Positions 7,499-10,721 of a stretch of DNA of 10,721 nt are shown in pieces. The stretch is from NCBI GenBank assembly GCA_019751575.1, contig JAIENF010000660.1, forward strand, positions 1-10,721, in the 5' to 3' direction. Both the position numbers and the translations under genes were made by a program. The notes beneath the pieces are model-generated. The model was given only the letters and a program-made list of their open reading frames with translations. It was not told the origin of the DNA and ran no database searches. Numbering within the stretch: position 1 is the stretch's first letter; every line of letters begins with the position of its first letter. Source of the DNA: Burkholderiales bacterium. Lineage in GTDB: Bacteria; Pseudomonadota; Gammaproteobacteria; Burkholderiales; CAIKXV01.

Positions 7499-8590
7499 TC
7501 ACTCCGGCTTGATGTTCGCGGCCGCCGCGATGCGCCGGTTGCGATCGATGTCGGCGGCGAGCAGCTTGCGCGTCTCGGCCGCGGAACGGAAGAACGGCTC
7601 CAGCCCCGCGCCAGCCATGCGCTTCTGCAGTTCAGGATCCTGCAGCGCGAGCCGGACGTCTTCCTCGACCTTCGACACGATGCGGTCGGGCGTGGCCAGC
7701 GGGGCAAGGAATCCGTAGTAGTTGTCCACCGAGAAGCCCTTGAGTTCCGGGATGCCGGAGTCGCGGAAGGTGGGCACGTCCGGCGCGAGCGGCGACCGGG
7801 CCTGGCTGGTCAACGCGATCGCGCGCAGCTTGCCCTGTTGCACGAACGGCAAGGCGGTTGCCAGGGTCACTACCGCGATGTCGAGCTGGTTGCCCATCAG
7901 CATCGCGACCGCGTTGGCGCAGCTGGTGGGGATATGCAGGGCCTGGGTCTTCGTGTCGAACTTGTACGCCTCCATCGCGAAATGGTGCGTGCTGGCGAGG
8001 CCGCAGCTTGCGTAGTCGAGCTTGCCGGGCTGTGCGCGCAGCAGGCTGGTGAACTCCTGCAGGGTCGTGGCCTTGACGCGCGGATTGACCACCAGCGCCA
8101 CCGGTGCGGCGGTGGCCATCGCCACCGGCTTGAAGTCGCGGACCAGGTCGTACGGCAGCTTGGGCAGCAGGGCCGAGTTCATCGTGTGCGTGGTGGCGAC
8201 GACCAGCAGCGTGTGCCCGTCGGGCGTGGCACGGAACACCAGCTCGGCACCGATGCTGCCACCGGCGCCCGGGCGGTTCTCGACCACCACGGTCTGCTTC
8301 CAGGTCTCGGCCAGCCGCGCACCCATGATCCGGCCGGTGAGATCCGCGCCGCCACCGGGCGAGAAGGTGGCGACCAGGCGCACCGGGCGTGCCGGCCAGG
8401 CCTGCGCGGCGGCGGCACCGGGCGCCGTGGCCCCCGCCTGGGCGTGCACGGGAACCGGCGACGTGAGCGCGGCCGCGAGGGTCAGCCCGGCGGCGGCGGC
8501 CGGGAAAGCCGCCAGGAAGGGCTTCAGGCGCGACCCGGGCATGGCTGGCGCAGCGTCGGGGGTGGTGCGGAGGAGACGGGTAACGTTCAT
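7499..8590 (-). CDS. Bug/TctC-family periplasmic solute-binding protein
   Basis: This 363-residue secreted protein belongs to the tripartite tricarboxylate transporter receptor (Bug) family, which binds carboxylates and other small organic ligands. A long signal peptide is visible: basic residues up to Lys23, an Ala/Leu-rich core to about residue 43, and a likely cut after VHA (residue 50). Mature-domain signatures are FSPGGGADLTGR (76-87) and VENRPGAGGSIG (103-114). Two cysteines, Cys196 (YASCG) and Cys224 (IPTSCAN), sit in the two ligand-proximal loops and could form a disulfide. The usual VPYKG motif in the second loop is replaced by IPTSC. AAAGG lies 9 nt before the ATG at 8590, which favours it over Met17 (8542). 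No TctA/TctB membrane partner is in the window, as is usual for orphan Bug proteins. It heads the hydroxylase operon, 18 nt before the FAD subunit, so its ligand is probably the enzyme's substrate or an inducer. Confidence 0.92.
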   Translation of the reverse strand: MNVTRLLRTTPDAAPAMPGSRLKPFLAAFPAAAAGLTLAAALTSPVPVHAQAGATAPGAAAAQAWPARPVRLVATFSPGGGADLTGRIMGARLAETWKQTVVVENRPGAGGSIGAELVFRATPDGHTLLVVATTHTMNSALLPKLPYDLVRDFKPVAMATAAPVALVVNPRVKATTLQEFTSLLRAQPGKLDYASCGLASTHHFAMEAYKFDTKTQALHIPTSCANAVAMLMGNQLDIAVVTLATALPFVQQGKLRAIALTSQARSPLAPDVPTFRDSGIPELKGFSVDNYYGFLAPLATPDRIVSKVEEDVRLALQDPELQKRMAGAGLEPFFRSAAETRKLLAADIDRNRRIAAAANIKPE

Positions 8591-8599
8591 GGTTCTTGG

Positions 8600-8604
8600 C
8601 CTTT
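8600..8604 (-). promoter_or_regulatory. ribosome binding site of the Bug-family gene
   Basis: AAAGG on the minus strand, 9 nt before the ATG at 8590. It decides the start in favour of the longer signal peptide. The 68-nt gap to nadC shows no convincing -35/-10 pair. Confidence 0.5.
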
Positions 8605-8652
8605 CATTGGGGAATGCTGTCGGATTGCAATACGCGTGCCACCCGGCCTGCG

Positions 8653-8669
8653 TCGAGCCTAGGGCTCGA
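8653..8669 (-). terminator. inverted repeat across the nadC stop codon
   Basis: TCGAGCC (8653-8659) and GGCTCGA (8663-8669) are perfectly complementary with only 3 nt between them, and the element includes the nadC TAG (8661-8659). A T-run is absent downstream on the minus strand. It may end or pause nadC transcription before the binding-protein operon. Confidence 0.35.
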
Positions 8670-9504
8670 AGCGCATCGACAGGTCGAGCGCACGCACGTC
8701 CTTGGTGAGGTTGCCTACCGAGATGCGATCGACCCCGGTGGCGGCGATCGCCCGCACGGTGTCGAGCGTGATGCCGCCGGAGGCTTCAAGCCGTGCGCGG
8801 CCGGCCGTGGAGGCGACCGCCGCCGCCATCCTTTCGACCGAGAAGTTGTCGAGCAGGATCAGGGGGGCGCCCGCGGCCAGGGCTTCGGCGAGCTGCGCTT
8901 CGGTCTCCACCTCGACCTGGAGGGGCATGCCGGGCGCCACCCGTGCCGCGGCCTCGACCGCGGCGGTGATGCCGCCCGCGGCCGCGATATGGTTTTCCTT
9001 GACGAGGACCATGTCGAACAGGCCCATCCGGTGGTTGGCGCCGCCGCCGGTCACCACGGCGTATTTCTGCGCGAACCGGAGGCCGGGCAGGGTCTTCCGG
9101 GTGTCGAGGATCTGCGCCTGCGCGCCCTCGATGGCGTCGACGTACTGCCGGGTGCGCGTCGCCACGCCGGACAGCAACTGCAGGAAGTTGAGTGCCGAGC
9201 GCTCCGCGGTCAGCAGGGCACGCGCAGCCCCCGAGACCCGGCACAGGGCCTGGCCGGCGTCGACCCGGGCGCCCTCGGCCACGAGCCATTCCACTGTCGC
9301 ACCAGGATCGACGCGGCGGAAGACGGCATCGAACCACGGCCTGCCGCAGAGGACTGCCGCTTCGCGTGCGATCACCCGGGCACGCAGCGTGGCACCGGCG
9401 TCGATCAGCGCGGCGGTGAGGTCGCCGCTGCCGACATCCTCGTCGAGCGCCCTGTGCGCGTCTTCGTCGGCGTGGCGTGCGATCAGGTCAGGCGTGAAGC
9501 TCAT
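8659..9504 (-). CDS. nadC: quinolinate phosphoribosyltransferase (nicotinate-nucleotide pyrophosphorylase)
   Basis: NadC converts quinolinate and PRPP to nicotinate mononucleotide, pyrophosphate and CO2, the third step of de novo NAD synthesis in the cytoplasm. The 281-residue protein is full length and carries the family landmarks in order: EDVGSGDLT (22-30), [13 protein letters not shown] (101-113), [11 protein letters not shown] (133-143), [12 protein letters not shown] (153-164), VKENH (168-172), the acidic EVETEAQL segment, LLDNFS, and the phosphate-binding EASGGIT and ISVGNLT loops near the end. The ATG at 9504 has GAGGA only 3 nt upstream, a close spacing. The usual partners nadA and nadB are not in the window. 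The gene reads in the same direction as the hydroxylase operon, 68 nt ahead of it, with a hairpin over its stop, so shared transcription is possible but unproven. Its leader carries unusual repeats, described separately. Confidence 0.96.
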   Translation of the reverse strand: MSFTPDLIARHADEDAHRALDEDVGSGDLTAALIDAGATLRARVIAREAAVLCGRPWFDAVFRRVDPGATVEWLVAEGARVDAGQALCRVSGAARALLTAERSALNFLQLLSGVATRTRQYVDAIEGAQAQILDTRKTLPGLRFAQKYAVVTGGGANHRMGLFDMVLVKENHIAAAGGITAAVEAAARVAPGMPLQVEVETEAQLAEALAAGAPLILLDNFSVERMAAAVASTAGRARLEASGGITLDTVRAIAATGVDRISVGNLTKDVRALDLSMRFEP

Positions 9505-9526
9505 GCATCCTCATGCGGTGTCATGC
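9501..9526 (-). repeat. three GCATGA repeats with exact 10-bp period in the nadC leader, with a 7-codon reading frame
   Basis: On the plus strand TCATGC occurs at 9501, 9511 and 9521, with a degraded copy TCAGAC at 9531. On the nadC message this reads GCATGA three times, one helical turn apart, the last copy containing the nadC ATG. Because the period is not a multiple of three, each ATG is in another frame. The first (9524) opens a frame of seven codons (MTPHEDA) whose TGA (9503-9501) overlaps the nadC ATG at 9504. It has no visible ribosome site of its own. This may be an operator, a translational control element or chance. Confidence 0.4.
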
Positions 9527-9562
9527 GTCGTCAGACGGGCTGTCGGGGAGATGCAGGCCCGG

Positions 9563-9568
9563 ATTCTA
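9563..9568 (-). promoter_or_regulatory. nadC: candidate -10 box for nadC
   Basis: TAGAAT on the minus strand, one base from the TATAAT consensus, lies in the only AT-richer patch of the divergent region and would start transcription about 50 nt before the nadC ATG. No good -35 box sits 16-18 nt upstream, so the call is weak. Confidence 0.35.
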
Positions 9569-9608
9569 GCCAATTGCCCTTATCATCGTGCGGCGTCCGC
9601 CTCCAGTG

Positions 9609-9626
9609 ATCGGCATTCGGGCCGAT
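9609..9626. promoter_or_regulatory. operator-like dyad upstream of the glutamate-synthase-like gene
   Basis: ATCGGC (9609-9614) and GCCGAT (9621-9626) form a perfect 6-bp inverted repeat with a 6-nt spacer, centred about 44 nt before the ATG at 9662. The size and spacing fit a dimeric repressor site, but no regulator is encoded in the window and I recognise no specific motif. Confidence 0.25.
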
Positions 9627-9651
9627 AACGGTTACGTCACCGGGCAAGCAC

Positions 9652-9656
9652 GAGGA
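9652..9656 (+). promoter_or_regulatory. ribosome binding site of the glutamate-synthase-like gene
   Basis: GAGGA lies 5 nt before the ATG at 9662. It fixes the start of this gene. Confidence 0.65.
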
Positions 9657-9661
9657 CCTCA

Positions 9662-10721
9662 ATGTCTGACATCACGCATGTCGTGTCGTGGGGACTGGGC
9701 ACGATCGCCGGCTTCGCCGTGCTTGCCGCGCTGGCGTTCGTGTTGCTGCGCGACATCACCCAGCAGCGCCATACGATCCTGCGCAACTACCCGGTCATCG
9801 GGCACCTGCGCTACTTCTTCGAGAACCTCGGCGAATACTTCCGGCAGTACTTCTTCGCCGGCGATCGCGACGAGATGCCGTTCAACCGCGCGACGCGCGG
9901 CTGGGTCTACCGGCTGGCCAAGAACGAAGGGGGCGTGATCGGATTCGGCTCTACCTACGACCTTCGGCAGCCGGGCTCCATCCTGTTCGTGAACGCGCCG
10001 TTCCCGGTCCTGGAGTCCGACCAGCTGCCGACGCCGCCGCTGACCATCGGCGAGGGCAGTTGCCGCTACCCGCTGCTCGGCCGGTCCGTGGTGAACGTCA
10101 GCGGCATGAGTTTCGGGGCGATCTCGGCGCCGGCCGTCCGTGCCCTGTCGATGGGGGCGCAGGAGGCCGGCTGCTGGATGGACACCGGCGAAGGCGGGCT
10201 GTCGCCCTACCACCAGGAAGGTGGCTGCGACATCATTATGCAGATCGGCACGGCGAAGTACGGCGTGCGCCGCCTGGACGGCAGCCTCGACCGCGACCGG
10301 CTGCGCGAGCTGGGGCATGCCGTCGGCGCGTTCGAGATCAAGCTGTCGCAGGGCGCGAAGCCGGGCAAGGGTGGCGTGCTGCCGGCGATGAAGGTCACCG
10401 AAGAGATCGCCCGCATCCGGGGCATCCCTGCCCATCAAGACTCGATCAGCCCGAACCGCCATCTCGACATCGCCGACATCGACCAGCTGCTCGACCAGGT
10501 GATGATGATCCGCGACCTGACCGGCCGGCCCTGCGGCGTGAAGACGGCCGTCGGTGGCTGGGCCTTCATCAACGAACTGTGCGAGGCGGTGCTGCGGCGC
10601 GGGCCTGATTCCGCGCCGGATTTCCTGGTGATCGACGGGGGCGAGGGTGGCAGTGGCGCGGCACCGCAGGTGCTCGCCGACCACATGGCGCTGCCGATCA
10701 CCGAGGCGCTGCCGCGCGTGG
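9662..10721 (+). CDS. membrane-anchored FMN-binding glutamate synthase-family protein (3' end outside the window)
   Basis: The frame stays open to the window end, giving 353 residues; relatives are about 530-540 long, so roughly a third is missing. Residues 10-29 form one hydrophobic segment, probably a membrane anchor with the enzyme domain in the cytoplasm. The rest matches the FMN-binding synthase domain of the glutamate synthase large subunit: SGMSFGAIS (147-155), GEGGLSPYH (from 176), KLSQGAKPGKGG (227-238), the SPNRHLDI segment, and DGGEGGSGAAPQ (325-336). The N-terminal glutaminase domain of GltB is replaced by about 125 residues that include the anchor, so it cannot draw ammonia from glutamine by itself. 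What these stand-alone proteins do is, to my knowledge, not settled; an FMN-dependent oxidoreductase or ammonia-dependent synthase is possible. Whether the FeS cysteines are present cannot be seen. It is transcribed divergently from nadC. Confidence 0.88.
   Translation, partial: MSDITHVVSWGLGTIAGFAVLAALAFVLLRDITQQRHTILRNYPVIGHLRYFFENLGEYFRQYFFAGDRDEMPFNRATRGWVYRLAKNEGGVIGFGSTYDLRQPGSILFVNAPFPVLESDQLPTPPLTIGEGSCRYPLLGRSVVNVSGMSFGAISAPAVRALSMGAQEAGCWMDTGEGGLSPYHQEGGCDIIMQIGTAKYGVRRLDGSLDRDRLRELGHAVGAFEIKLSQGAKPGKGGVLPAMKVTEEIARIRGIPAHQDSISPNRHLDIADIDQLLDQVMMIRDLTGRPCGVKTAVGGWAFINELCEAVLRRGPDSAPDFLVIDGGEGGSGAAPQVLADHMALPITEALPRV

Noticed and set aside
7922..7929. GCTGGTGG, identical to the E. 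coli Chi site
   Set aside because: A single 8-mer is expected by chance in GC-rich DNA, and Chi sequences differ between lineages.
8591..8658. Possible promoter (TTGCAA then ATGAAA on the minus strand) between nadC and the binding-protein gene
   Set aside because: The -10 match is poor and would place the start of transcription almost on the ribosome site.
7454..8662. Plus-strand open frame of 402 codons opposite the binding-protein gene
   Set aside because: Its Arg/Gly/His-rich, repetitive translation runs antisense to a clear Bug protein with signal peptide.

Overview
The window is compact, very GC-rich bacterial DNA with no gene-free stretch above about 160 bases. Several features suggest a betaproteobacterium of the Burkholderiales type: a Bug/TctC-type periplasmic binding protein, a nitrilase gene directly ahead of tldD, an isolated nadC, and a membrane-anchored FMN glutamate-synthase-like protein. 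This placement rests on gene content and composition and is an inference. I see no mobile element, CRISPR array, tRNA or rRNA.

Left block, plus strand (1-3653): the end of a small unrecognised protein with a weak OmpA-like look; a Nit-type amidohydrolase with an intact Glu-Lys-Cys triad; the TldD metalloprotease subunit with its HExxxH site; and a TauE/SafE-type transporter. Spacings of 39, 46 and 82 nt make co-transcription plausible. The two enzymes look like housekeeping functions: metabolite repair and peptide or antitoxin processing.

Middle block, minus strand (read from 8590 down to 3670): a Bug-family solute-binding protein, then the FAD, [2Fe-2S] and molybdopterin subunits of a xanthine-dehydrogenase/CoxMSL-type hydroxylase. 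The gaps are 18 nt, an ATGA overlap and 2 nt, so this is almost certainly one operon. The likely logic is binding or sensing of a small organic acid or (hetero)aromatic compound in the periplasm and hydroxylation in the cytoplasm. The active-site loop is not that of a true CO dehydrogenase, and the substrate cannot be read from the sequence. The operon ends at 3670, facing the transporter gene with only 16 nt between the two stop codons. It carries no cofactor-maturation gene.

Right block: nadC (minus, 9504-8659) lies 68 nt upstream of the binding-protein gene. It is divergent, across 157 nt, from a plus-strand FMN-binding glutamate-synthase-like gene cut off by the window end. The leader of nadC carries three GCATGA copies exactly 10 bp apart and a seven-codon reading frame whose stop overlaps the nadC start. 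GC-rich inverted repeats lie over the tldD stop, over both stops of the transporter/large-subunit pair, and over the nadC stop.

Most of the window belongs to well-known families. The observations most worth a second look are the uncharacterised hydroxylase operon with its built-in binding protein, the nadC leader, and the stop-codon hairpins.
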